Origin: Symsagittifera roscoffensis
Taxonomy: Eukaryota > Xenacoelomorpha > Acoela > Convolutidae
Reading direction: 5' to 3'
NCBI RefSeq assembly: GCF_963678635.1
Contig: NC_087063.1
Location: 53,829,074-53,893,073 of the forward strand
DNA: 64,000 nucleotides
Shown here: positions 12,353-23,800 of the stretch, in pieces
Layout of the letters: each line of letters begins with the position of its first letter
How positions within the stretch are numbered: the stretch's first letter is position 1
The notes under the pieces: generated by a model
What the model was told of the DNA's origin: nothing
The model's input: the letters and a program-made list of their open reading frames with translations, nothing else
The model's database searches: none
Position numbers and translations under genes: made by a program

Positions 12353-13612
12353 TTAAGCAGCAGTATGAATTTTCCCCGGTCTTGATAATCGGCACCTCCT
12401 CATGGCCTCCAAGAGTTGGCTGTGTCCCTCCTTTCTTGAGGCAGTCCTGGCAGCAACAAATCGGGTCTTCGCCGCACGCTCTCTGGTCCGATTATGTTGG
12501 CGGACCTGATCCAGACGAGAGATTCGTCCTACTTGACGAGATCTTACTGTAGGGCGTGGGCTCGGCCGTCTAAAGTTAGGGGAACTCAAAGTGAAATTTT
12601 CTACAAATGAGAGGAGGTCTGCTTGTTCCTCCATCGAGTTGTGTGAAAGTTGTAAGTCAGTAGGGTGAGCTTGTTGAGAAGGTGGTTCGTCGCCAGTTTG
12701 TTGAGGAGCGGTATCTGGTTGTACAGTAAAATGAGATGGATTCATGTTAAAGTTATGAGATAAGTTGAATGAATGAGATGTTGATGAATGATGAGATAAG
12801 TTATGAGATAAGTTTAATGAATGAAATTTTGGTGAATGAAATAAAGATGAGAAGAAAGAGTTGCGACTATCTTTTAACAATTCAGGTCGGAGACAATAAT
12901 TCAAAGCCAGCGAAGCCGGTCTACAATTATTAATTAGCATACCGGTTTCTGATTGGTCAACGCTGGAACAGCATAACTCGACGCCCTCACTCGGTGAGAG
13001 ACTGAATGCGCGAATTTGCATAACGTGATTTGATTGGTCGAGAGAGCAACTTGATTTCTGAGTTAGAGGCACAGCGACCTCTTGCGACGGGAAACATAAT
13101 TTATTGTCCGAGCAAACTATTTTGAATGAATTAATAAATGACAAGGCCGAATTAAAAGACTCAATAGACTTTACAACAAAAAGCTCATCATAAATTGACG
13201 ACGCTGGAGCTGAAAAGGTTGGATAGCGAGACAAATAGTCCACAATGCCTAACGTAACCCCTGGGACATGAATAACTTCAAAATCAAACGGTAACAACCG
13301 GTCCGCCCAACGCGAAAGGCGCGACTGGTAGGACTTGTTAATATAGTTTTCACTCAGTGCCGAAATATTGGCTTTGTGGTCGGTTAATACTTGAAAACGA
13401 TTGCCCATCAAATACGTGCGAAAATGTTCGCACGCCCAAACAATCGCCAACAACTCAAGTTCATTCGTACTATACTTCGTTTCAGCATTATTGAGAAAAC
13501 GCGAGGCAAACACAGTTGGAGCCCAAACTCCCGGCTCGATCTCCTGTTCCAGGCATGCTCCTAAACCGTTATGACTCGCGTCACATTTTACACGACTTTT
13601 TTGAAAAGTCAT
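12353..13612 (-). pseudogene. Gypsy element: RNase H and linker
   Basis: The N-terminal third is a Ty3-type RNase H: CDASHNGLGACLEQ, TKYSTNELELLAIVWACEHFR and VLTDHKANISAL give the expected acidic residues, then VTLGIVDYLSRYP closes the domain. About 230 residues of Ser/Asn/His-rich linker follow with several SHNLS-like short repeats (about 12740-12840). A frameshift at about 13613-13740 separates it from the reverse transcriptase thumb at 13737-13982. Confidence 0.85.
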
Positions 13613-13736
13613 AATGGAACAATTTGGGAATTTTAGCCACCAGATTGATGATACTCTTGAAGGCGTTATCTTGTTCCTCCCCCCATCGAAAAGACTGTTT
13701 GTTACATGCCTTTAAAGATTCTTGAAAATGAACTGT

Positions 13737-14737
13737 TTAAGTATGTAGGTCAGGTATAAATCGTTGTAGATGATTTAACGTCCCCATAAACGAGCGAAGC
13801 TGTTTCAAAGTTTTGGGGGGTTTAAGTGATTGAATCGCGTCAATCTTTGAAAATTTTGGAGAATACCCGTTCTCATTTATTACATAACCTAACCAAGTTA
13901 ATTGGTTTACTGAGAATTCGCACTTACTGAACTTCAAAGCCCAGCCTTCTGCATCGAGTCGCTGCATCACTTTCTCGACCAAACTATTATGTTCTTGGAC
14001 ATGTCCTTTGTGACTACTAGAATGTCATCCAAGTAACAGATTACTCCTTCCAGTCCTTGTAAGGTACAATCCATCACCTTCTGAAACTCGGTCGGCATGT
14101 CAGTCAACCCATAGAACCCCGTCTTAAGCCGATAGGTCCCCGTAGCATCCCCACACAAGATATTGAAATTACAATGACTACTGGTAACTGATGACAACGG
14201 TAACTGGCTGAAAGCATATTTCAGGTCTAATGAGGTAAACCAAACCTTGCCAGGTACGTCTTTAGTGATTAATTGAGCTGCCGAATCAATAAGCTCATGA
14301 AAATTAGGCATCTGGTATTTATTCTTCCAGATCTGTGCATTCATCGGTTTAGCGTTTAAGGCAAGTTTAATCGAGCCGTCCTTCTTGACTGTCAGTACAA
14401 TAGGTGCAATGAAATAATCGGTCGTACATTTATCCAGTTTCTCAATGTGACCCTGTCTTACCAACTGTTTGATCTCACTAGCGAGTCGATCCTGGATATG
14501 AATCGGGACTTTACGTCCTTTAACTTGGCGCGGTACCAAAGGATACTTAAAATTGGTAAACACTTTGTGGTTTTTGGATCTTCCTAATCGACTAAACACA
14601 TGCGCATATTTCTTGGCGAAGAAAGAACTCCAATAGTCAGAGGTCGGATCTTGATCCTTAACTTCAAGCTGCTGAACGTGTTCTGCCCTCAGTTGGGTAG
14701 TCACCACACCCAGTTGATCTTGCAGATCTAAACCCAA
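13737..14737 (-). pseudogene. Gypsy element: reverse transcriptase (frameshifted)
   Basis: The frame 13967-14737 shows RT palm motifs TSLDLKYAFSQLPL, LKTGFYGLTDMPTEFQ and the catalytic box CYLDDILV. The thumb continues in another frame (13737-13982: LTWLGYVINENGY, LRSFMGTLNHLQRFIPDLH). RT copies the element RNA into cDNA. The frame break at about 13970-13980 makes this copy non-functional. Confidence 0.88.
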
Positions 14738-15115
14738 AAGATTTCTTGTTCGGTTCTCGGAAACAAGCTTCTTCTACTTTCCAACCATTGGAGGAGATCG
14801 GTAGGGAAACTGAGCCGAGAAGGCGAATCGGTTTTTTATTGTAATCGACATACAGAGTATCTATAGGGAACCGTGCAATATCTCGGAATTGGAAAGACGG
14901 GTTACGCTGAAGTATTAAGTCACAGGTTCGTTTGTTGAGGAACGAAACCGGACTTCCTGTGTCTATAGTTGAGTAAAAGAAACTCTGCCCAGTACACAAT
15001 TGGATACTAAGGCAATATTAAATCGCAAGTCCGTTTATTGAGAAACGAGACCGGACTTCCAGTATCGACAGTTGAATAGAAGAAACTCGACCCCGTACGC
15101 AGCTGAATACTGAGG
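14664..15115 (-). pseudogene. Gypsy element: aspartic protease with duplicated active-site block
   Basis: The retropepsin motif DTGSPVSFLNKRTCDLIL is encoded twice, at about 15014-15115 (DTGS preceded by YSTV) and at about 14910-15013 (preceded by YSTI). The two 102-bp copies are adjacent and direct but differ at some 15-20 positions, and the second is in another frame after a TAG stop at about 15007. Only the second copy continues into the rest of the protease. An intact element would carry one copy. Confidence 0.8.
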
Positions 15116-16332
15116 CTTCTCGGTTTCCCTTTGTTTGACTTGAGGAGCTCAATACTATCTATCCTGACAGCACTTTCTAGCTGCAGCACGCTGTATTCCG
15201 GTTCACTATCATAGTCGGCGTCTATGAAGTTACAATCGATTGAGAGGTCTGTCACTTCCTCACTATCATCGACCAAGTTGACACGCCGTCTTGATGAATT
15301 GCAACATTTGGCAAAGTGGCCTCGTTTCTTACAAAGGTTACATGTAACCTCTCGAGCTGGACACAACTTTCTGTGTTCCGGGCTAAAAGAGTTACCACAG
15401 AAATAGCATGCTTTGTTGCCTTTGTTACTTTGTGTATTTGGTCGATTGGAGTTGTTCTGAGGAGTATTTCGTTTTCCTCTATACGACTGTATTGAGAAAG
15501 TGGGCTCTTGTTTAACCTTTATAGTGCTGGAAGACTGGTTGTGCGGGAGTAGTTTTTGAAACTGAGCCGACGTGCTAGCCCCTTTTTCACTCTCCAAAGC
15601 GAGTTTAAAAGTATCGTCCAAGTGTACTTTTGCCTTAATCAATTGTTGTTGAACATCTACATCACGGATTCGCCCAATGAAAAGATCTTTCAGAGTATCC
15701 CTCTCTTGAGCACGCGGCCAATTACACAAGGCTATCTGAGCACTGAGGCGAGCGTAAAAGGAAGAAAAAGTATCGTTTTCCAACATGAAGATAGTGTTAT
15801 ACAGTTTAATACGCTCAACAGTATAATCGCGTTCTATCTTGAATAATGTTTCGCAAGCATTGTGAAATTCACGAAAAAGGGTAACACTAAGGTCCGTATG
15901 CGGATAGGAGTCTGCGAAACGTCGTTTCCCTTCGTTTCACAAAGCGAAGAACAACCGTGATTTCAGTCGGGCCTCGGCTTCGTGATAAAACCAGTTCAGG
16001 CTTATCCTAGGGCCTCTTCGTCTGAGCTCGATATTCAACTCATTAACTCGACGAACTGCTGCCTGATTTCTGAGGACTCGGGCATTGGCCTCCGCAGCGT
16101 CTTCCGTTTCACCGCCAGTTTCAGCTCTCGGAGGAGGTTCGTCAATGACCTCCGCGGGTTCTGCTAATAAATCCTGAGGATTTATATTATCTTTCAGCCC
16201 AACTGCCAGGAAGAATTGTCCAATCCAAGATTCCCAAAGGAACGGCAGATTGATCGAAGGTTTTGCCCAAAAAGGAGGAATACCTAAAAGGTCAGTCCTG
16301 TCTTCATTCACAGGAACTGCTGGCTGCGCCAT
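15116..16332 (-). pseudogene. Gypsy element: Gag with zinc knuckles (one nonsense codon)
   Basis: Gag starts at the ATG at 16332 (MAQPAVPVNEDRTD), which overlaps the primer-binding site. The frame stays open to a TGA at about 15937, and the same frame continues to a second part (15786 downward) with a Gag-like helical region and two cysteine knuckles, CYFCGNSFSPEHRKLC and CNLCKKRGHFAKCC. These bind the genomic RNA during packaging. Protease follows in the same frame. The single TGA is the only break I see in Gag. Confidence 0.8.
16322..16331 (-). promoter_or_regulatory. Primer-binding site of the gypsy element
   Basis: Directly after the 5' LTR (which ends in CA in element orientation) the minus strand reads TGGCGCAGCC, beginning with the TGG that pairs with a tRNA CCA end. 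The Gag ATG overlaps its first base. I cannot assign the primer tRNA. Confidence 0.6.
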
Positions 16333-16604
16333 GACATTTGCCGAGATTTAAAGGACAAAACTTGGTTGTTCGTAAAATTGAATTGCTTGATTAGTTGTTA
16401 GTTTCTTGGTTTAATTTAGATATTTGTTAGTCAAGCTCTGACTAGAAGAAACAGTAAACAGTAGGTTGAATAAATTTAAATCTATCAAGCGACGTATATA
16501 ACATAAGAGTGAACGCACACAGTGTGTCACTCGATAAGGCCAAACCGGTGACCTTGAACCAACTGTTATATAATTTAGCTGCAAAAGAGCATGAATTAAA
16601 TGAG
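16332..16604 (-). repeat. 5' LTR of the 7.1 kb gypsy element
   Basis: This 273-bp direct repeat of 9493-9773 is followed inward by the primer-binding site and Gag. The target duplication GTACT (plus strand) adjoins it at 16605-16609. The outer end lacks a clear TG, so that edge may be off by a few bases. Confidence 0.8.
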
Positions 16605-16609
16605 GTACT

Positions 16610-16760
16610 AAAAGTCGCCTCATCACACTCGTGTAGATGTTAAATAAAATGGGTGACAGCACTACTCTTTGAGGCGCAACTTGTTTGATCTTCCGACGTT
16701 TTGACTTGGAGTTTCGGAACTTCAGACACAGAGACGAAGCTGTGCTTCGAAAACACGACC
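16610..16760 (-). pseudogene. LINE reverse transcriptase remnant (5' part)
   Basis: On the minus strand this gives VLSPILFNIYTSVMRR, the conserved reverse-transcriptase segment that precedes YADD by about 30-40 residues. The YADD half lies beyond the gypsy element at 9100-9484. Upstream residues are eroded. Confidence 0.7.
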
Positions 16761-16854
16761 AAAAGGCCGCTATCAAGTGACATAAGAAAAAATAAAAATA
16801 AGCCTCGAAAACTCGAGGCTTAGCAAAAACTCGAGGCTTAGCAAAAACTCGAAT

Positions 16855-17360
16855 TAGCAAAAATCTGCGACCTAGAAATTTGAGTCTAACGCACTAACCA
16901 TTCAACCACGGATGCCTAAAATCCCCAAAAAACTAGCCACCAATAACGCAGCTACATTGGCTAATAATTTTCCAATTCGATGCAACAAAGTAGCATCAAA
17001 TACAAAAAGATACAATTTTGCATATAACAAATCGCAAATCAAAAACCACATTATGTATAAATTATGCATTCCAAAAAATTGCGAGATATATTAAGTTAGA
17101 AAATTTCTGAAATCGAGCTTTTTATCGTTGTACTGCTGTTTAAAACAAATAGCTTTCTTCGGTTCACTTGATGGATTAAAAATGCATCAACTGTGTAAAC
17201 TTATAACTATTAGAATGTCAAAGCACATGTAATCAATTAGCTATGAAGGTGCAACAAAATATTCGATGCAGAAAATATTGATGCTTTAAGCCGCAATAAT
17301 ATTTGCGACTTAGGTTGGGAAAAAAAGTTCGTACTATAACACTTTGCTTCGCAAGTACAA
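16855..17360. repeat. Dispersed repeat, copy c
   Basis: This is a diverged copy of the family at 1-676 and 1516-2340. It has a damaged tRNA-like module (minus strand, about 16850-16915), the block around ACATTATGTATAAATT (17049), and ends in the ATATTTGCGACTTAGG block at 17291. A short palindromic motif built on GAAGC/GCTTCG, common in this family, lies just upstream at about 16725-16750. Confidence 0.6.
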
Positions 17361-18659
17361 TAAAGGAACCTAATTTGCAGATATGCGGATATCCATATCT
17401 TGTTGTTCGAGATGTTTCATATCAGGTACGTCGTTCAGTAGCGTTCTATGTTCAAACGAGTCGAATCCCGCATTCAAATCAAGCGCTACTAAAACAAAAC
17501 AAGAAAACTCTGGAGGACGTAAGTTTCAACTCTCCAGCCATTTGGTATCCAAGGAACATAGAACTGAAACAGTCGAAAGCGTGATAATTAAACATCAGAA
17601 TAAATTATAAATTTTGCAGTTAAATATTGAACGTGAAATTTATCGACGAATTTTTTTCATAAAATCTTAAGAAGTTTTGAAAAGAGAATTTTAGGCATCC
17701 TTACAGCAAATGAAAGCAAAACAAGAAAAAAAGCATTGTCACAAAAACATTGAAAATGAGGACCCCAATTTTGGCCAATTCATAACAATCTAAATTGCCG
17801 ATATCCTAGCGAAGATCACTTAAAAAAGAAATAAGAACACGATAAAGAGAACCGGAAATGTTTTTTGAAATTGGGAAAAGGCACTGGAAAAGTTTACCGG
17901 AAAAGGGAACCTAGTTTTTTGAAATTCTTTAGCCTCTGAAGTACCATGGTAGATAAATACTTCAAAATCGAAAGTAACAAAAATTGAACCATTTTTTACA
18001 AAAAAAATACAAAACATATGTATCACAGAAGCGAAGCTTCACTTTGCAAACACAAGCATAAAAATGGCAAAAAGGTTTTAATTTTGTAAATATGAATATT
18101 CAATTTAAGCAAATTACCTAGAAAAAAGTGAACTCGCGATATAAAACAAACGCTTAGTTGTACAAAAATATGTTAAAAAAATATCTACTTTTGTGGTAAA
18201 ATTTAAACCTTTTACCATTAGTCGATGTCGAAATTTGAGCTTATGAAGACATAACATTGCAAACTAGGCCAGAAAAAAAAGGTGCGATGAAATGCGAAAC
18301 CTCTGGTTATATTTTTAGCAAACGCCGCATATTTCTGGAACTTTTCCAAAATGAAGGAAGACCCCATTGATCCGAAAAAAATGCCCTACAAAATTGTTGG
18401 CATAAAAAATAGAATTTCGAAATTTTAAAACTTTGAGATCTTGCAACAATAACTGCCTAAATATATTTTTTTAAACATCTACCTTTTTTTGCCTTTGAGG
18501 TGACACAAAATAAGGTAACTAACCCTATAAAACATAAGCCGAAACTGTTTCAGCTGAATACACTTTTAAGCGAAAAAAAAAACAAAAAAGAAAACAGGAA
18601 AATATACAACGCCAGGGCTGCTAATTTACAATTTAAAAAAGAAAGAAAAATAATAATTA
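17361..18659. other. Gene-less AT-rich region
   Basis: I see no exon, RNA or repeat boundary that I can support, apart from a copy of the GAAGC/GCTTC palindromic motif at about 18026-18055. Short frames here look random. Confidence 0.35.
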
Positions 18660-19335
18660 CACATGCCTCAATTTATAGAGCGAACGCATTTTAGCTAGTA
18701 TACAAAAAAAATCATTCAAAACATCCGACCCTTCCCAGGTTCGAACCCTCTTATTTTGTTGCGGGTCTCCTCCCTACCTCTATGCTCCAGATCCATGATG
18801 TCTTGAAGCTAAAGTGCTGTTTGTAATACAAAACTGCTCGATCCGAGCGAAGCCCTGAATGCCCTGACTGCCTTATAAGGTCTACGGAGAAGTAAAACGT
18901 GAAAAAAATAAATGTTTACTTGAAAAATATATATATATATTTTTTCAAATTTGAGAATTTTGTGAAAATCATCCACGCAAACTACAAAGTGATAAACTTC
19001 GCTCCTAGTAACAAATCATTTACGGAGAATAGGCTTCCTTCAACCAATTTGGAACAATTTTCAAGACGGATTAAATCTCCGCTTACGCGTTAATAGCGCG
19101 AAATATATCGCGCATTAATTTTCCCAAAGTGACAAGAATTAACAAAAAAGATCACAGGTGGAATACCTTTTCAAATTTAACCTCAAGACAACAAAACCTT
19201 TTGAATGATATTTAAAAATTCCGTCAAAAATGGCTAGATAAAAAATCGAATTTTGTCTGAAGAAAAAAACCACCCCGAGCACAAATATTCCGTTACTTTC
19301 GTTACGAAAGTCTGAAGAATAATTGCCGGTGTTAA
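18660..19335. repeat. Two adjoining dispersed repeats
   Basis: The part at 18660-18830 matches 2620-2770, including a tRNA-like module read on the minus strand with a GGTTCGAAC B box. The part at 18830-19335 matches 25160-25640, sharing the blocks GATTAAATCTCCGCTTACGC, GCGCGAAATATATCGCGC and ATATTCCGTTACTTTCGTTA. Similarity is roughly 80-85 percent by eye. The family is unknown to me. Confidence 0.65.
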
Positions 19336-20869
19336 TAACCTTAGCATTGGCTGTACTTAATAGCTAGTATTGATCAAAATGAACACTTTCGAAATGAACA
19401 CATTATTTCGCAACAATATTTGCGTCGCAACAATATTTGTGACTTCGGTTGGAAAAAATAGATAGTTCACACTATAACACAATTATGCTTGTGTACACAA
19501 CAAAACGGTACAAGTGAGATAAAGTGATGGTTAATATCACCTAAGCAAAAAATGGGAAAATTTTACGGCACTGTATTTTAGGGACCCTGTTAGTTTGTTG
19601 GGAACCTACTATTACACTTGTCCCACAAAGATTAATAGAAAATCGTGAACGAACTCACTGAAAAAGAAATCAAACTAACTTATCTATCGAGAAAAATTTG
19701 AACCAAGAAACTTCTTAGAGAAATTTCTTTTTCAAGCAAAACCAAGCATCACGATGTTTGGCGATATGCATTATTTCGTAATAAAGCCCTTTGTCAATCT
19801 AAACTTGAGCAAAATTAAATACTTTTCAAAACACTCTAGGACATGAACAACAGAACAATTTCACTTTTTAAACAAACGTATCGTCTATTGTGAGAAGTCA
19901 GTCGTTGAATCGCCAACCATCATTTGAAACAAATGAAAATAGCTTTTTAACGTTATCAAAGCTATCTGGAAAGAGCTATGTTATTTTCATATCCATTTGA
20001 GATATACGAAAAAGTAATCCAGCGGTGAAGATACACTTCGTGAACGCAAGCGAGAAAACAGCAAAAAATAGCTGCAAAAATGAACAAATAAAAGTTAACA
20101 AGCTTTGAAAAATGAAAAAACTTCCCATCTGCCGGAATCAAACCTCCGATCTGGAGATTACCGGTCTACCGTTTTCCCAATCCTCGATGTGCTCACCGAA
20201 TCTGCAAACGCTAGCCATCCATAAAGCGTATCGAACCACTTCGCAGCTATTAAATTACCAATATAATGCAGCAAAAGTGTTTCCGAAAATGCGAGTTGGG
20301 CTAAAAAAAAATCGATTGTGCAAAAAAAAGATTTGAGAACTTCGTGCTCTGGCACAGCAACCAGTTATTGATCTTTATACAAGTGGATACCGAGCGACAT
20401 CAATAAAAAGAACCTCACCTTTTAGCACTCAATTAGCACTTAATGAAGACAAAAAGTATTTCATATATTAATTTTTTCATTCAGAAACGACTTGGTTATT
20501 ATCGTAACTGATTGGAAAGAGATTTAATTTACATATTCACAAATGATTTACACATTAATTGAATACACGCAGAAACTTATAAGCTTCATTTCAGAGACTT
20601 CTCGTTCTTCCTATGAGGCTTTTGGACAGAGAGCTCCTCTGATCAATTAAAACGAAACTTTTTACTTTATTTTACAGTATTTAATTTAGTGCGTTACATT
20701 TTTAACTTGTCAGAAAGACAGCTGAAAGCTGAACAGAGTATATTATCATATTTTGAGAAAAATCGCCACATAAGTTATTATCTAGAATTGAAAAAAAATC
20801 AGTAAGTTCAACTTCAACTTTTAAGGAGCTCTATTGAGCTTAAATAATCACGCAAACACACAGCATCAA
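19336..20869. other. Gene-less region with one tRNA-like module
   Basis: The only readable feature is a tRNA-like sequence on the minus strand at about 20125-20205, with a B-box-like GGTTTGATTCC and an upstream A-box-like stretch. The ATATTTGCGACTT-type block occurs at about 19432. The 3' UTR of WDR54 should begin at 20869 and run down from there, and I could not place its poly(A) signal with confidence. Confidence 0.4.
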
Positions 20870-23800
20870 CTATGAAATGGAGAAAACATGGATCTCAGCG
20901 TAGTCGTACGCAGCAACGGCAAATTTGGAGTTGCCTAAGAAGCAGCATCCAGTCAAAGTCATATTTTCCATGCAATCAGCATGAGCTAATTCCACCTGTG
21001 CATACGAACAATATAATCAACAGATTAATTATTAAAAACATTGAGCAAATTTTATACAATTTTGAACGTAACACACACTTACATCAAATTCCTCGTTGTC
21101 CATAGAACGAACTTTCCATAGTCGAAAGAATGTGTCTTCGCTAGCGGACAGCAACTAAACATTTCTCAACTAATGCACTAAACATTTTTCAACTAACTTT
21201 TCAATCAAAAACGGTGGCTGACTTAAACCAAGACATAAAGTAGGAGTTAAAGATAACGTTTACAACTATTTTAAAAGTTTCGATCTTTTGCAATGATAAC
21301 CCTCGTGAACATTTGCAGACAACTAATTTGATGCAGGCATTCTGAAGTCAGAACAAGCAACAAAACGACAGGCAGTAATGATCTTACCGTCATGTCTTCT
21401 GAGAAGTCTATAGCCATGATAGATTTGCAGTGCGCGTTTATCTCCACTAACATAGAACCACAGTCAGCAGAAAAAAGAAGTATCTTTCCGAAAGCAAATC
21501 CGCCTGCTATTACGTTTTGTCGTATTCTTACTGAGTTACATGGATCGCTAAAACAGCTGAAACCAGTTTGAAACTAGTTATTTAAATCATATTTTAAAAT
21601 TATTCACTGTAAAATATTAAAAATTAACTTATCATAATTCATGACTAAATCTTACTCTATATCTGTAAACCTGAAACCCTAGTGGTTCAGAGAATTGAGA
21701 ATGAAGATTGAAATCAGTTGCTTTCTTCTCTCCTCTAACTTCGCAGTAAACTAGTATATCGCTAGATCTATTAAGACTAGGAAATATAGAAGTAAGATTA
21801 GGATTGGTATTAGACTAAGGAGTTGCACGAACCTATCCGGTCAAAAACAAAGAGCATGACGAGCAGACGGTGTCCTTATCCGAAATTACTCTATGAAAAG
21901 CCCACCCCGGACCTTAACTCACAGCTGAAGTTTTAGAAACATAAGACAAAAAGGCCTATGCAGGATTTTTTTATATTATCTTTGCATATCAAAGTAACGC
22001 AAAGAAGAGTATTTTATCAGATTTTCGAGATCTCATACTGAAGTCATCGATAAACAATTAGATAACAGATAAATGTCACTGAGTAAATAAAAGATTAACT
22101 TTTTTATCTCCATAATTTACACTTGAACAGATAAACCAGACAAACAGGCATGATATTTTGCCTTTTAGACAGACCTGGTAGAATTCACAGTTCATTCTGA
22201 TTTATTTTGAGCTAATTATACCAAAAATCTTCAGTAATTTGCTAATAACTTGGTCTTTTTGCCCTTTACTCTAAGCGCACAAACGACAAAAACGGAAATA
22301 AGAAAGAAAACAGCTTTTTTAACACAGAGGCGAAGCTTCGCTTCGCAAACACTAGCCAGAACGCGATAAAAAGCAGCACTAGAAAGTGTAATAACAATAA
22401 ATAGAAATGAGCTTCGAATTAGCAAAAACTCGGCTAGGTCCAGGATTCGATCTGCGACTATTGCAATCAAGAGATTTTGAGTCTCACGCACTAACCACTC
22501 AGCCACGCACACTTAACCACCGCCAAACACTAAATACAAAAAATCAGCTACATATGCCAATAAATTTCCAATGCGATTCAGCAAAAAGGGCATCAAATAC
22601 AAAAAGACACAACTTTGCAAGTACTAATTTGGAATATAACAAACTGAAGGCATCCACTGAGTTAGAAAATTTCTGAAATCGAGTTTGTTGTTTGGAACAA
22701 ATAGCTTTTTTTGGTTCATTTGATGAATGAAAATTATACCAACTGGCTGTACTTAAAAGCTGGTTATGGATCTTATTCACATACTGCAAAAAGCACTTTC
22801 ACAATGAACACTAATATTTGCGACTTAGTTTGGAAAAAAAGAGTTCATACAATCACACAAGCTTTGGTTGTGTAAAAATGCACCAACTGCGTTAACTTAT
22901 TACTATTCGAATGTCAAAGCAAAAGCTAACAAAAAGTTAGTTAAAGGTGCCCCAAACGTGGCATCAATAGTTGCGACTTCGGTTAGAAAAAAAAGAAGGT
23001 ACTTAATATTACACTAAGCTGACGCTAGTATAAATAGCGTAAACTCATAACAATACTTTGAGCTGATACTGAAAACTGCGCTCAGCATACTCAACAATCG
23101 AAAGTCGAAATTGCAAATAAAGATGCTTGGTAGCTTGAGCATACACGCGAATCAATGGTAAAAAATATCAGAGAACAAATAATTTTAGCATGCACTCGAA
23201 AACTTTCAGATGCTCATTTAGTTTTTAAATAATCGACGCAATTAAAACATTATTCAGCAAAAAATTCAAAAAACACTTAAAAAAAACATATTGCAAATAT
23301 TGATATATCAAAAAAATATATTGACAAAAAAAAACACAACAATCTGTGATCGGTTTGACAAAATCTAACAAAAAAACTGAAAACTTGGATAAATATGAAT
23401 AAGCGTTAGCTCCATCGAGAAAGTTTACAGATCATATAATTCCTTCATCTAAGGAACATTTCCGCAGTATACAATTGCAATCGTTTTACCAACGCATCTT
23501 GTTTCATGCTTTAACAAAAAAAGGTAAATTCGAATAAGCAGTTTGAATTTTGAAAAAAAATTCTACAGTTATTTACCAAAAAAAAAAATGTTTATAATTA
23601 TTCTCTTTGCCGTTTCTCACACATCTTATTTTTTATAGAAAAAGGGTGAAATAATCAATGAAACATTTTTGTTGACTTGAATGAATGAATTATGATTTCA
23701 GCCACCTTTTCAATCTTCCATTATAAATTTTCAACAAGGATAAAACAAGTTTTTTTAATTAAATTTTAATATTGCTCACTTTTTCGCTTAAAAATTTGTT

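Larger units (their letters stand above)
9490..16604 (-). mobile_element. Decayed Ty3/gypsy LTR retrotransposon, 7.1 kb
   Basis: Two LTRs of about 275 bp bound an internal region coding, on the minus strand, in the order Gag, zinc knuckles, protease, reverse transcriptase, RNase H, integrase and a C-terminal tail. That order (integrase after RNase H) is the Ty3/gypsy arrangement. The coding region has at least two in-frame stops and several frameshifts, so this copy is inactive. The LTRs differ at about eight positions plus an 8-base indel, which makes it clearly older than the giant element at 32 kb. It inserted in a LINE in the same orientation. Confidence 0.9.
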
